Source of the DNA: Propioniciclava soli
GTDB lineage: Bacteria > Actinomycetota > Actinomycetes > Propionibacteriales > Propionibacteriaceae
DNA length: 64,000 bases
Direction of reading: 5' to 3'
NCBI RefSeq assembly: GCF_014858005.1
Contig: NZ_JACYOT010000018.1
Span: 1 to 64,000, forward strand
The stretch's first letter is position 1; the number at the start of each line of letters is the position of its first letter. Shown piece by piece: positions 25,790 to 34,950 of this stretch. The notes beneath the pieces were generated by a model that saw only the letters and a program-made list of their open reading frames with translations, was not told the DNA's origin and ran no database searches. The translations under genes were made by a program, and so were the position numbers.

Positions 25790-26683
25790 TTACGGCGTGG
25801 GGGAGCCGCCGTTGACGTTCAGGGTCTCGCCGAGGACGTAGCTCGACTCCTGCGACGCGAGGAACACGTACGCCGGCGCGAGCTCGGCGGGCTGGCCACC
25901 GCGTCCGATCGGGGTCGACTGGCCGAACTCGACCAGCTTCTCCATCGGCTGCCCGTAGGTGGGCTGCAGCGGCGTCCAGATCGGGCCCGGGGCGACCGCG
26001 TTGACGCGGATGCCCTTGGCGGCGAGCTGCTGGGCGAGGCCCTTGGTGAAGTTGTTGATCGCGCTCTTCGTGGTGGCGTAGTCGAGCAGGTTCGGCGACG
26101 GGTTGTACGCCTGGATCGACGTGGTGTTGATGATCGCCGACCCGGCCGGCAGGTGCTCCACCGCGGCCTTCGTGATCCAGAACATCGCGTAGATGTTCGT
26201 CTTCATCGTGTGGTCGAACTGCTCGTCGGTGATGTCGGCGATGTCGTCGACCGACACCTGCTTGCCGCCGTTGTTGACGAGGATGTCGAGCCCGCCGAAC
26301 TCCTTGACGGTCTTCTCGACGATGTCCACGCAGTACTCGCGGTCCTTGAGGTCGCCGGGCAGGGCGAGCGCCTTGCGGCCGGCCTTCTCGATGAGCGCGA
26401 TGATCTTCTCGGCGTCCGGCTCCTCCTCGGGGAGGTAGCTGATGGCCACGTCGGCGCCCTCACGGGCGAACGCGATCGCGGTGGCCGCGCCGATGCCGGA
26501 GTCGCCACCGGTGATGAGGGCCTTGCGGCCCTCGAGGCGTCCGGTGCCGCGGTAGCTGTCCGCGCCCAGGTCGGCGAGGGGCTTGAGGTCGCGGTCGAGG
26601 CCCGGCTCGGGCTGCGTCTGCTCCGGCGGGGAGATCTTCTCGTACTGCGTCACGGGATTCTGGAAGCTGTACTGGTCTGCCAT
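25790..26683 (-). CDS. SDR-family oxidoreductase (general-stress type)
   Basis: A 297-residue SDR with the N-terminal extension seen in the YdaD/YhdF/GSP39 group ('MADQYSFQNPVTQYEKISPP'). The cofactor motif is 'ALITGGDSGIGAATAIAFAR', then 'DILVNNGGKQ' and catalytic 'NTTSIQAYNPSPNLLDYATT' followed by Lys. It ends 'YVLGETLNVNGGSPTP'. The ATG at 26683 is preceded by a G-rich ribosome site; the frame is open further upstream but this start fits family length. Members are often stress-induced; the substrate is not known. Confidence 0.9.
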   Translation of the reverse strand: MADQYSFQNPVTQYEKISPPEQTQPEPGLDRDLKPLADLGADSYRGTGRLEGRKALITGGDSGIGAATAIAFAREGADVAISYLPEEEPDAEKIIALIEKAGRKALALPGDLKDREYCVDIVEKTVKEFGGLDILVNNGGKQVSVDDIADITDEQFDHTMKTNIYAMFWITKAAVEHLPAGSAIINTTSIQAYNPSPNLLDYATTKSAINNFTKGLAQQLAAKGIRVNAVAPGPIWTPLQPTYGQPMEKLVEFGQSTPIGRGGQPAELAPAYVFLASQESSYVLGETLNVNGGSPTP

Positions 26684-26855
26684 ACCCCCCACGCTACTCG
26701 TCGGGGCGCCGCCGGAACTCCCCCCAAAGGGCACATCTGCGACGCCCTCGACCGGCACCGTGCGGAGGCTGCGTGGGGGCCGTCCCGGCTGGTGCGCGGG
26801 GAGCGAGGTGCAGCCGCGGGGTGGTCGGCGGGGCGACTCCACCGCGGGGCCGGGT

Positions 26856-26861
26856 TAGTCT
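26856..26861 (+). promoter_or_regulatory. -10 box (TAGTCT) of the MscS gene
   Basis: TAGTCT lies 7 nt before the GTG start, implying a leaderless transcript. Confidence 0.5.
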
Positions 26862-26868
26862 CGATCGG

Positions 26869-28146
26869 GTGGAGAACGAAACCGGCGAGGTGGTCATCGA
26901 TGTGCTCAGCGTGCTGCTGTACGCGACGGCCGGGTTGGCGCTCGGGCTGCTGCTGTCCTTCCTCCTCACCCTCGCGGTGGCGCTGCTGCGCCGGCGGCGT
27001 CCGGGCCTGACCCACGTCTCGCTGCGGCTGCGCGTGCCGCAGCGGGTGTTCTTCGCGGTGCTCGGCGTGGGCGTGGGGCTGCTGGTCGGCACCAGCGCGC
27101 AGGTGCTGGGCGAGCAGTGGGACGACTACGCGACCCTGCAGCACGGGGTGTTGATCGCGGTGATCCTGGCGGGGGCGCAGCTCGCCGCCGGCCTGCTCCG
27201 CGCCGTGGAGGACTCGGTGAACGCCCGTCGGGCCCGCACGGGCGCCCACGGCGACGCCCTGCGCGTCCGCACCCAGCTGCAGATGGTGCGCCGGGTCGGT
27301 GTCGCCCTGGTGTGGCTGGTTGCGATCGCATCGGTGCTGCTGACGTTCGACGCCTTCCGCGCCATCGGGGCGTCGGTGTTCGCGTCCGCCGGCATCCTCT
27401 CGATCGTGGCCGGCCTGGCCGCCCAGTCGTCGCTGAGCAACATCTTCGCGGGCCTGCAGATCGCCTTCTCGGACGCCCTCCGCGTGGGCGACACCGTGGT
27501 GATGGAGGGGGAGACCTCGCGGGTGGAGGAGATCACGCTCACCTACGTGGTGCTCCGCGTGTGGGACGGGCGCCGCCTCGTCGTGCCGTCCACCCTGTTC
27601 ACCGCGCAGTCGTTCGAGAACTGGACGAAGACCGACCCGGCGCAGCTCGGCGCCGTGATGTTCGATCTCGACTGGCTCGTGCCCGTGGAGGCATTCCGCT
27701 CCGAGGCGCTGCGACTCGTGGAGGGCAACCCGCTGTGGGACGGTCAGACCGCCGGCGTGCAGGTGACCGACAGCCAGAACGGGCACGTCGAGCTGCGGTT
27801 GCTCGTGTCGGCCCGCAACTCCGACGACCTGTGGAACCTGCGCTGCCAGCTGCGCGAGGATCTCGTACTCTGGCTGCAGACCGATGCCTCCTACGCCCTG
27901 CCGCGCACCCGCCTGGAGCCCGAGCCCACCTCGGCACCGCCCAAGCCCGTCCGCGACCAACTGGTCGAGGAGACCCGCGAAGCCCTGCGCGCCGAGCGGG
28001 CCGCGCTGATCGCGGCCGCACCGCCCGCCGAGCCGGAGCCCACGCCCGAGCCGGAGCACGCCCACGGCCTGGGGTGGCCGTCCCTGCGCTGGTTCCGCCG
28101 CCGCGACCGTCGCGCGGAGGCCGACCCGGCGGAGCCGGACGCCTGA
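26869..28146 (+). CDS. MscS-family mechanosensitive ion channel
   Basis: A 425-residue membrane protein. Hydrophobic segments lie near residues 10-35, 55-75, 90-105 and 140-160, then the pore-lining helix and beta domain 'SVFASAGILSIVAGLAAQSS', 'LSNIFAGLQIAFSDALRVGD' and 'TVVMEGETSRVEEITLTYVV', as in MscS/YnaI. The tail after residue 350 is Pro/Glu-rich and probably disordered. The GTG at 26869 is selected by the 7-nt spacing from a TAGTCT box. It would release solutes on osmotic downshock. Confidence 0.88.
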   Translation: MENETGEVVIDVLSVLLYATAGLALGLLLSFLLTLAVALLRRRRPGLTHVSLRLRVPQRVFFAVLGVGVGLLVGTSAQVLGEQWDDYATLQHGVLIAVILAGAQLAAGLLRAVEDSVNARRARTGAHGDALRVRTQLQMVRRVGVALVWLVAIASVLLTFDAFRAIGASVFASAGILSIVAGLAAQSSLSNIFAGLQIAFSDALRVGDTVVMEGETSRVEEITLTYVVLRVWDGRRLVVPSTLFTAQSFENWTKTDPAQLGAVMFDLDWLVPVEAFRSEALRLVEGNPLWDGQTAGVQVTDSQNGHVELRLLVSARNSDDLWNLRCQLREDLVLWLQTDASYALPRTRLEPEPTSAPPKPVRDQLVEETREALRAERAALIAAAPPAEPEPTPEPEHAHGLGWPSLRWFRRRDRRAEADPAEPDA

Positions 28147-28177
28147 GCCTCGCCACTGAGCCCGGTCGGCGCAGGCG

Positions 28178-30553
28178 TCAGGTCAGCGACTGCGCCCGCA
28201 GCCGCAGGGCGTTGCCGATCACGGAGACCGACGACAGCGCCATCGCCGCGGCCGCCAGGATCGGTGAGAGCAGCAGCCCGGTGAACGGGTAGAGCACGCC
28301 CGCGGCGATGGGGATGCCGGCCGCGTTGTAGACGAACGCGAACACCAGGTTCTGCCGGATGTTGCGCATCGTCATGGCGGAGAGGGCGCGGGCCGTCACG
28401 ATGCCGGTCAGGTCGCCGCGCAGCAGCGTCACGCCGGCCGACTCGATCGCCACGTCGGTGCCGGACGACATCGCCAGGCCGACGTCGGCCGCGGCCAGGG
28501 CCGGGGCGTCGTTGACGCCGTCGCCCGCCATCGCCACCACGCGACCCTCCCCGCGCAGCCGCTCGACGACCGCGGCCTTCTGGTCGGGCATCACCTCGGC
28601 CTCGACCTCGTCGATCCCCAGGCCGGATGCCACGGCCCGCGCGGTCGTCGCGTTGTCGCCGGTCAGCATGACGACACGGATGCCGTCCTCCCGCAGCGCG
28701 GCGAGCGCGGCGGGGGTGGATTCCTTGACCCGGTCGGCGATCACGAGCAGGCCCGCGAGGGAGCCGTCCACGGCGGCGTACACCACCGTGGCGCCCTCGC
28801 CGCGGAGCCGGTCGGCGTCCGCGTCCAGGGCCGCGGTGTCGACGCCGTCGGAGCGCAGGTGGGTGCTGGTGCCCAGCCGGACGCCGCGGCCGTCGACCGT
28901 GCCGGTGACGCCGCGGCCGGCGGGGGCGTCGAAGTCCGCCACACCGGGCAGCTCCAGGCCTCGCTCGGAGGCCGCCTCGACGACCGCGCGGGCCAGCGGG
29001 TGCTCCGAGGCGTTCTCGACGGCGGCGGCCAGCCGCAGCAGCTCATCCTCGGTGAGGCCCGCACCGGGCGCCACGACGACCTGCGTCAGCGCGGGGCGTC
29101 CCTCGGTGAGGGTGCCGGTCTTGTCGACCACGAGGGTGTCGACCTTCTCCATGCGCTCGAGCGCCTCGGCGTTCTTGATGAGGACGCCCTCGCGCGCGCC
29201 GCGTCCGACGCCGACCATGATCGACATGGGGGTCGCCAGCCCGAGCGCGCAGGGGCACGCGATGATGAGGACGCTGACCGCGACCACGAGGGCGTGGGCC
29301 AGCCGGGGGTCGGGCCCGACGAGCGCCCAGACGACGAACGCCAGCACCGCGACCCCGAGGACGACGGGGACGAACACGCCGGAGACCTTGTCGGCCATCC
29401 GCTGGATCGGGGCGCGGGAGCGCTGCGCGTCGGCGACCATGGCGACGATGCGGGCGAGCATGGTGTCGCGGCCGATCTTCTCGGCGGTCACGAGCAGCGA
29501 GCCGGTCTGGTTGAGCGTGCCGCCGATGACGGTGTCGCCCACCTCCTTTGTGACCGGCATCGACTCGCCCGTCACCATCGACTCGTCCAGCGTCGAGCGG
29601 CCCTCGACCACCGAGCCGTCCACCGGCACCTGCTCGCCCGGGCGGACGCGGAGCCGGTCGCCGAGACGCACCTCGTCCAGCGGCACCTCGGCCTCGCCGT
29701 CGTCGGTGACGCGGCGGGCCGTCTGCGGGGTCAGGTCGAGCAGCGCCCGGATCGCACCGGAGGTCGCCTCACGGGCGCGCAGCTCCAGCACCTGGCCGAG
29801 CAGCACGAGGGTGGTGATGACCGCGGCGGCCTCGAAGTAGACCGCCACCGTGCCGTGCTGGTCGCGGAAGGCGTCCGGGAAGATGCCGGGCGCCAGCGTC
29901 GCCACCGTGCTGTACAGCCAGGCCACGCCGGTGCCCATGGCGACCAGCGTGAACATGTTGAGGCTGCGGGCGCGCACCGACGCGACGCCGCGCACGAAGA
30001 AGGGCCAGCCGGCCCACAGCACCACCGGGGTGGCGAGCGCGAACTGCACCCACACCGAGACGCGCGCATCCACCGCCGCCGCGATGGCCGGCACCAGGTG
30101 CGAGCCCATCTCCAGGGCGAAGACGGGCAAGGAGAGCGCCAGGGCGATCCAGAACCGGCGGGTCATGTCGGCCAGCTCGGGGCTCGGGCCGGAATCCGCC
30201 GTCACCGTGACCGGCTCCAGCGCCATGCCGCACAGCGGGCAGGAGCCCGGGTGGTCCTGGCGGACCTCCGGGTGCATGGGGCACGTCCACTCATCGGCGT
30301 CGACGGCGGACGCCTCGGCCTGCACGGCAGGGTCGGCGTGGCTGGCATGGCCGGCGGGACCGCCGGCGTGGGCGTCCGGATCGGCCAGGAACGTCTCCTT
30401 GCACCCGGCCGAGCAGAAGTGGTGGGTGACGCCGTCGTGGACGGCGTGGTGGTCGGTGGCGCGGGGGTCCACCGTCATGCCGCACACCGGGTCGAGGACG
30501 GCCTCGGGGTCGCGCTGGTCGGCGCCGGAGTGGGTGTGCTGGTGTTCGGACAT
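28178..30553 (-). CDS. copA: Copper-transporting P1B-type ATPase
   Basis: A 791-residue metal pump. The N-terminus has a His-rich start, a YHS-type domain ('[20 protein letters not shown]', '[19 protein letters not shown]') and a second Cys-rich module ('[20 protein letters not shown]'). The core has '[15 protein letters not shown]' (the CPC ion-binding motif), the phosphorylated Asp in '[12 protein letters not shown]' and the hinge '[20 protein letters not shown]'. The last two helices carry 'YNAAG' and 'MALSSVS', the P1B-1 pattern of Cu(I) exporters. A CsoR-like site sits in its promoter. Expected role: copper export from the cytoplasm. Confidence 0.92.
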   Translation of the reverse strand: MSEHQHTHSGADQRDPEAVLDPVCGMTVDPRATDHHAVHDGVTHHFCSAGCKETFLADPDAHAGGPAGHASHADPAVQAEASAVDADEWTCPMHPEVRQDHPGSCPLCGMALEPVTVTADSGPSPELADMTRRFWIALALSLPVFALEMGSHLVPAIAAAVDARVSVWVQFALATPVVLWAGWPFFVRGVASVRARSLNMFTLVAMGTGVAWLYSTVATLAPGIFPDAFRDQHGTVAVYFEAAAVITTLVLLGQVLELRAREATSGAIRALLDLTPQTARRVTDDGEAEVPLDEVRLGDRLRVRPGEQVPVDGSVVEGRSTLDESMVTGESMPVTKEVGDTVIGGTLNQTGSLLVTAEKIGRDTMLARIVAMVADAQRSRAPIQRMADKVSGVFVPVVLGVAVLAFVVWALVGPDPRLAHALVVAVSVLIIACPCALGLATPMSIMVGVGRGAREGVLIKNAEALERMEKVDTLVVDKTGTLTEGRPALTQVVVAPGAGLTEDELLRLAAAVENASEHPLARAVVEAASERGLELPGVADFDAPAGRGVTGTVDGRGVRLGTSTHLRSDGVDTAALDADADRLRGEGATVVYAAVDGSLAGLLVIADRVKESTPAALAALREDGIRVVMLTGDNATTARAVASGLGIDEVEAEVMPDQKAAVVERLRGEGRVVAMAGDGVNDAPALAAADVGLAMSSGTDVAIESAGVTLLRGDLTGIVTARALSAMTMRNIRQNLVFAFVYNAAGIPIAAGVLYPFTGLLLSPILAAAAMALSSVSVIGNALRLRAQSLT

Positions 30554-30559
30554 GCATCC

Positions 30560-30587
30560 ATGGTACCCCAGGGGGGTATCACGACAA
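30560..30587 (-). promoter_or_regulatory. copA promoter with CsoR-like operator in the spacer
   Basis: On the minus strand TTGTCG (30587-30582) and TACCAT (30565-30560) are 16 nt apart. The palindrome TACCCC-AG-GGGGGTA (30564-30578), of the CsoR type, fills the spacer. TACCAT is 6 nt before the ATG, so the message should be leaderless and repressed until Cu(I) releases CsoR. No csoR gene is in the window. Confidence 0.7.
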
Positions 30588-30601
30588 GCGCTGGCCGCCC
30601 G

Positions 30602-31447
30602 TCAGAGGCCGAGCAGGTGCTCCAGCACGCGGAGGACGCCGTGGTCGGCGTTCGAGGACGCCCCGTACCGCGCGCGCTCGCGGATGGCCGGGTGGGCGTT
30701 GGCGGTCGCGAACGACCAGTCGGCCTCGTCCAGCATCTCGGCGTCGTTGAAGAAGTCGCCGAACGCGACGGTCTGCGCGCGGGTCACGCCGAGGTCGGCC
30801 TGCAGGGCGCGCACGGCCGCACCCTTGTTGATGCCTGCGGCCATGATGTCGATCCAGTTGCGGCCCGACACGACCACCTGGTGGTCGGCGGCGAACTCGG
30901 CGAAGCGCGCCACGGAGACCTCGGCGTCGTCGAAGTCGTAGACGGCCATCTTGATGATCTCGTCGTCGACGGCCAGCTGGTCGGCCACGAGCTGCATGGT
31001 CACGTAGTAGGGGGAGCACGCGGTGAGGAAGGCGTCGTCGGTGCGTTCGAGGTAGGCCGCGCGCTTGCCGCAGACCACGACCCCGAGGTCGAGCCCGTCG
31101 GCCCGGGCCGCGCGAGTGGCCGCCACGACGGACTGCCACAGGCTGGGCGGCAGGACGGCCGACGACACCTCGGCGCCGTCGCGCACCACGTACGTGCCGT
31201 TCTCGGCGATCAGCGACATGCCGTCGAGCGCGCGCTCGAACAGTGTCTCCAGGGTCGCGCGCTGGCGTCCGGACGCCGGCGCGAACACGATGCCGCGCTC
31301 ACGCATCACGTCCAGCAGCGGCCAGAACTCGTCGGGCAGGTGGCCGGCGTCGTCCAGCAACGTCCCGTCCATGTCGCTGACGACGAGCCGCAGATCGGCG
31401 TCCCGAGGCAGGTGGTGGTGCGGCACGGCCACGTCAGGCCCCGTCAC
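30602..31447 (-). CDS. HAD-superfamily (Cof-type) phosphatase
   Basis: A 281-residue Cof/IIB-type HAD hydrolase. Motif I is 'LRLVVSDMDGTLLDDAGHLP' (nucleophile Asp), motif II includes 'FAPASGRQRATLETLF', and the C-terminal motif is 'NKGAAVRALQADLGV' then 'VAFGDFFNDAEMLDEADWSF'. The GTG at 31447 overlaps the stop of the preceding lipoprotein gene (GTGA). Likely substrates are sugar phosphates or nucleotides; nothing here narrows it. Confidence 0.9.
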   Translation of the reverse strand: MTGPDVAVPHHHLPRDADLRLVVSDMDGTLLDDAGHLPDEFWPLLDVMRERGIVFAPASGRQRATLETLFERALDGMSLIAENGTYVVRDGAEVSSAVLPPSLWQSVVAATRAARADGLDLGVVVCGKRAAYLERTDDAFLTACSPYYVTMQLVADQLAVDDEIIKMAVYDFDDAEVSVARFAEFAADHQVVVSGRNWIDIMAAGINKGAAVRALQADLGVTRAQTVAFGDFFNDAEMLDEADWSFATANAHPAIRERARYGASSNADHGVLRVLEHLLGL

Positions 31448-32325
31448 TGCACGGCCACGTCGACGCGCCGGTTGAGGGCATCGTCGTCGCTGACCGGGGC
31501 GTTGGCTGCGTTGCCCTGCACGAGCAGGGACTGGCTCGGCACCCCGGCCGCCTCGAGGGCGGCGGCGACCACGTTGGCCCGCTCCAGGGCGAGCGCCTCG
31601 TTGCCGGATTCCGAGCCGCGGGCGTCCGTCTGGCCGACGACGGTGAGGGTCGTGTCGGGGCACTGCGCCACGAGCTCGGCGATCTCGGCGACGGCGGTCT
31701 GCGACGCGTCGGTGAGGTCGGTCGAGCCTGTCTCGAACACCAGGGCGGGTGGCTGGGACGCCTCCCGCACCTTGGCGCCGACCACGGTGCACAGCTCGAC
31801 GATGGCGATGGTGTCGGTGACCTCGGCGTCGGGGAAGGCGGTGGTCACGGCGTCCACCGCGGCCTGTCGCTCGGCCTCGTCGGTGACGGTGCCGGCCACG
31901 ACGGCGTCCCCCGCGTTCACGTTGAGGCTCACGGCCTCCACGCCGACGAGCTCGGACGCCAGCGCCGTGAGCGCGTCGGCGTCCGGCAGCCACGCGCCGT
32001 CGACCACGGTGAGCTGGTCGTCCACCGGCACCCCGGCGCCCAGGCCCGCCGAGACGGCGGCGACGGCGGCCGCGCGGGCGGCGTCGTCGGTGGCGGCGCC
32101 GGCCAGGGTGAACGTGCCGTCGGCGACCGTCAGGGAGAACTGGGCGACCGGCGCCGCTGCGGGGGTCGGGGCAACGGTCGCGGTGGCCGTGGCGGAGGGC
32201 GTCGGGGCCGGCGCGGTGCAGGCCGCCAGCGGCGCCAGGGTGAGCAGGCAGGCCAGCGCGGCGGCGGCCCGGCGGCGGTGCGCGACGGCGTCCGGGCGGC
32301 GGGGAAGGGTGTGCGGAATGGTCAC
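31444..32325 (-). CDS. BON-OmpA domain lipoprotein (ArfA-like architecture)
   Basis: A 293-residue exported lipoprotein with an Arg-rich N-region, hydrophobic core and lipobox 'LAAC', then a Pro/Thr/Ala linker. Two BON-like repeats follow ('FTLAGAATDDAARAAAVAAV', 'VVAGTVTDEAERQAAVDAVT'), then an OmpA peptidoglycan-binding domain: 'LVFETGSTDLTDASQTAVAE' and 'VVGQTDARGSESGNEALALE'. The order BON then OmpA is that of mycobacterial ArfA (OmpATb). It may anchor the membrane to peptidoglycan. The GTG start is chosen so that the signal peptide has normal length; it is coupled to the HAD gene downstream. Confidence 0.8.
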   Translation of the reverse strand: MTIPHTLPRRPDAVAHRRRAAAALACLLTLAPLAACTAPAPTPSATATATVAPTPAAAPVAQFSLTVADGTFTLAGAATDDAARAAAVAAVSAGLGAGVPVDDQLTVVDGAWLPDADALTALASELVGVEAVSLNVNAGDAVVAGTVTDEAERQAAVDAVTTAFPDAEVTDTIAIVELCTVVGAKVREASQPPALVFETGSTDLTDASQTAVAEIAELVAQCPDTTLTVVGQTDARGSESGNEALALERANVVAAALEAAGVPSQSLLVQGNAANAPVSDDDALNRRVDVAVQ

Positions 32326-32497
32326 CCCCCGACGATAACGCCGCGGGGTGGGGCGGCGGCGTCCCCGCCCGGCGTCCGGGCCGGGCGGGCGCGGGCTCGT
32401 GGGCCGCTGACTAGGGGTGGCGCGGCCCGGGGCCAACAACGAGCAACCGGGGCCACCGGCCACCCTTCCGGGGGTGGGTTGCGGTGGGCCGGCGGGC

Positions 32498-32503
32498 TAG
32501 GAT
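32498..32503 (+). promoter_or_regulatory. -10 box (TAGGAT) of the SbnA/Y4yA operon
   Basis: TAGGAT is 7 nt before an ATG (32511) that opens a 7-codon frame. This spacing recurs at other genes in the window. No good -35 is seen. Confidence 0.5.
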
Positions 32504-32510
32504 GTGCCCC

Positions 32511-32534
32511 ATGAGCGGCCGAGGCGGACGATGA
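32511..32534 (+). CDS. Possible leaderless upstream peptide MSGRGGR
   Basis: A seven-codon frame (MSGRGGR then TGA) begins 7 nt after the TAGGAT box and ends overlapping the ATG of the SbnA-like gene (ATGA at 32531). If transcription starts where the box predicts, this ATG is the 5' end of the message and the first enzyme would be translated by coupling. It could be chance. Confidence 0.35.
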   Translation: MSGRGGR

Positions 32535-33487
32535 CGACCGTGCCCACCGGCACGCGCGCGAGAATCGGCAACACCCCGTTGGCCCGTCTCGACCGCCTGC
32601 CCACTCCGCGCGGCGTGCGCGCCTGGGGAAAGCTCGAGTGGTTCAACCCCGGCGGCAGCGCGAAGGACCGCTCCGCCCAGGCCATGGTGGACGCCGCGCT
32701 GGCGTCCGGCCGGATCGGCCCGGGCTCGGTGCTCGTGGAATCCAGCTCCGGCAACTTCGGTGTCGCCCTGGCCCGGCTCTGCGTGCGGCACGGCATGACC
32801 CTGCACGTCGTGGTCGACCCGCGCTCCAACCGCACGACGGTCGCCACGATGCGCGCCCTGGGGGCGACCGTCCACGAGCTGACCGAGCCCGACCCCGACA
32901 CCGGCGACTGGCTCACTGCGCGCATCGCGAAGGTCGCCGAGCTGCGCGAGCGGTGGCCCGACGCGTACTCCCTCGACCAGTACTCCAACCGGGCCGCCCT
33001 CCGCGCCCACGCCGACGGCACGATGGCCGAAATCGTGCGCGACCTCGGCCGCGCCCCCGACGTGGTGGTCGTCGCCACGTCCACCACCGGCACGATCGGC
33101 GGCTGCCTGACCCACGTGCGCGAGCAGGGGCTCGACACCGCGGTGGTGGCGGTCGACGCCGAGGGCAGCGTGCTGTTCGGCGGACGCCGCGGGCAGCGGC
33201 TGCTCTCGGGGTTCGGCGCGGGGATCGTGCCCGGCCTGGCCGAGGGCGTGGTGCCCGACGACGTCGTCCGCGTCTCGGACGCCGCGGCGGTCGCCGGCTG
33301 CCGCCTGCTGGCGCGCACCGAGGGCATGCTCGTGGGCGCCTCGGCCGGCGCGGTCGTCCACGCGATGACGACGCTGGCGGTGGGGGACGCCGACGTGGTC
33401 GGCATCTTCCACGACGCCGGTCTCGCCTACCTCGACACGGTCTACGACGACGCCTGGGTGGCCGAGCACGTGGGCGCGTTGCCGTGA
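32531..33487 (+). CDS. SbnA-like PLP-dependent enzyme (cysteine-synthase fold)
   Basis: A 318-residue fold-type II PLP enzyme. The PLP lysine is Lys 45 in 'NPGGSAKDRSAQAM', the substrate loop is 'VESSSGNFGVALARL' (69-83), and 'TSTTGTIGGCL' is the phosphate-binding region. The NPGGSAKDR and SSGNFG pattern is closer to SbnA (O-phosphoserine plus glutamate to N-(1-amino-1-carboxyethyl)glutamate) than to CysK or CysM. It heads a four-gene overlapping operon with an FAD/NAD-binding protein and a Y4yA protein, so a role in making a modified amino acid or metallophore part is likelier than cysteine synthesis. No SbnB homologue is present. Confidence 0.78.
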   Translation: MTTVPTGTRARIGNTPLARLDRLPTPRGVRAWGKLEWFNPGGSAKDRSAQAMVDAALASGRIGPGSVLVESSSGNFGVALARLCVRHGMTLHVVVDPRSNRTTVATMRALGATVHELTEPDPDTGDWLTARIAKVAELRERWPDAYSLDQYSNRAALRAHADGTMAEIVRDLGRAPDVVVVATSTTGTIGGCLTHVREQGLDTAVVAVDAEGSVLFGGRRGQRLLSGFGAGIVPGLAEGVVPDDVVRVSDAAAVAGCRLLARTEGMLVGASAGAVVHAMTTLAVGDADVVGIFHDAGLAYLDTVYDDAWVAEHVGALP

Positions 33488-34950
33488 GCGGTGCCGGCGG
33501 CGGAGGGCGTGGCAGCGGCGTCCGGCGGGTCGCCGTGCTCGGTGCCGGCCCGCGCGCGTTGTGGGCGGCCGAGTGCCTGGCGGACGCCGCCGCCGACATC
33601 ACCCTCGACGTCTTCGACCCCCGCCCGCCGGGGGTCGGCTCGGCCTATGCGGTGGACCAGCCGCGGCACCTGCGGCTCAACGTCACCTCCGCGATCGTCC
33701 GGACGGGCCTGGGTGCGTTCGACGACTGGCGGCGAGCCCGCGGCGAGGGTGCCGAGCTCGACCCCTTTCCGCCGCGCGCCCTGGTGGGTGCCTTCCTGGC
33801 CCACGCCTGGGCCGCGGTCGCCGAGCGCCTCGACGTCCGCCACCACGCGGTCGCGGCCACCGCGCCGCGTCCCGAGGAGGGCCGTTGGCGCGTCGGCGGG
33901 CCGGACGCCGCCGGTGAGCTGTACGACGAGGTGTTGCTCGCGACCGGCCACGAGTCCGCCTGGCCCGGCGCCTGGCACCACGCCCGCCCCGACGCGGTGC
34001 CCGCGTTCCCCGTCAACGGGCTCACGCCCGAGCGCGTCCCGGCCGGACGCCCCGTGGCCGTGCGCGGCACCGCGCTGACCTTCATCGACGCCGCGCTCAG
34101 CCTCACCGAGGGTCGCGGCGGGCGGTTCACCGACGCCGGCTACGAGACCGGCGGTGCCGAGCCCACCATCGTGCCGTTCAGCCGGCACGGCCGCTTCATG
34201 GAGCCCAAGCCGGAACCGGACGGACCCCTGGCTGCCCTGGACCTCGCGGAGCCCCGCGCGGCGGGCGCCGGCGCGATCGCCAGCACCCCCGGCAGCGCCC
34301 GGTGTGTCGCCGAGGCGGTGCGCGTCACGGCCCAGGCGTACCTGCGGCAGGCCGGCGGCAGCGGTGACGTGGCCGCCGTGCTGGCCGGCACCGACGGCAG
34401 CGCCGATCCGGTCGCCGACCTGCGCCGCTCGCTGGCCGTGGTGCGCGGCGAGGAGCGTCCGCACGCGCCGTGGGCGGTGGGGCAGGCGTTCCGGGACCTG
34501 TACCCGGCGATCATCGCCTCGCTGTCCTTCGAGCGCTGCCCGGCGGGGGAGTGGGCCACCTTCGCCGCGCTCGCCGCCACCCTCGAGCGCGTCGCGTTCG
34601 GGCCACCGCCGGTGAACGCCGCCAAGGTGCTGGCGCTGGTGGACGCCGGCGTCCTCGCCCCGCCGTCGCGCACCGAGCCCGCCGCCGAGGCCCGGGTGGA
34701 CGCCGTGATCGCGCCCCCCGGCGTGGTGCCCGGCAGCCTGACCGCCGCCCTCGTCGGCCGCGGCATCGGACGCCTCGCCTCCGGCCGCCGGGGGTTGCGC
34801 GTCGGGCCAGACGGCGGCGTCCCCGGTTGGCCGGGGTTGGCCGCGGTGGGCCGCAGCACCGAAGACGTGGTGATCGGCAACGACACCCTGTCCCGTACCC
34901 TTCATGACGTGGTGCCCCGTTGGGCCGAGAAGGTGAGCCGCGATGCCTGA
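33484..34950 (+). CDS. FAD/NAD(P)-binding protein (NAD_binding_9 type)
   Basis: A 488-residue flavoprotein-like enzyme. The nucleotide motif is 'RRVAVLGAGPRALWAAECLA', with the family-typical follow-on 'PPGVGSAYAVDQPRHLRLNV' and, later, 'YDEVLLATGHESAWPGAWHH' and 'TALTFIDAALSLTEGRGG'. This places it among FAD/NAD(P)-binding proteins of the pfam13454 kind, which include amino-acid N-hydroxylase relatives and many of unknown role. The GTG start overlaps the SbnA-like gene by 4 nt, and its end overlaps the Y4yA gene by 8 nt. It could oxidise the SbnA product or hydroxylate an amine; both are inference. Confidence 0.75.
   Translation: MSGAGGGGRGSGVRRVAVLGAGPRALWAAECLADAAADITLDVFDPRPPGVGSAYAVDQPRHLRLNVTSAIVRTGLGAFDDWRRARGEGAELDPFPPRALVGAFLAHAWAAVAERLDVRHHAVAATAPRPEEGRWRVGGPDAAGELYDEVLLATGHESAWPGAWHHARPDAVPAFPVNGLTPERVPAGRPVAVRGTALTFIDAALSLTEGRGGRFTDAGYETGGAEPTIVPFSRHGRFMEPKPEPDGPLAALDLAEPRAAGAGAIASTPGSARCVAEAVRVTAQAYLRQAGGSGDVAAVLAGTDGSADPVADLRRSLAVVRGEERPHAPWAVGQAFRDLYPAIIASLSFERCPAGEWATFAALAATLERVAFGPPPVNAAKVLALVDAGVLAPPSRTEPAAEARVDAVIAPPGVVPGSLTAALVGRGIGRLASGRRGLRVGPDGGVPGWPGLAAVGRSTEDVVIGNDTLSRTLHDVVPRWAEKVSRDA

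Noticed and set aside
28359-32338. Very long plus-strand frames opposite copA and the downstream genes
   Set aside because: They are shadows of GC-rich genes; the minus strand carries complete P-type ATPase, HAD and OmpA motifs.
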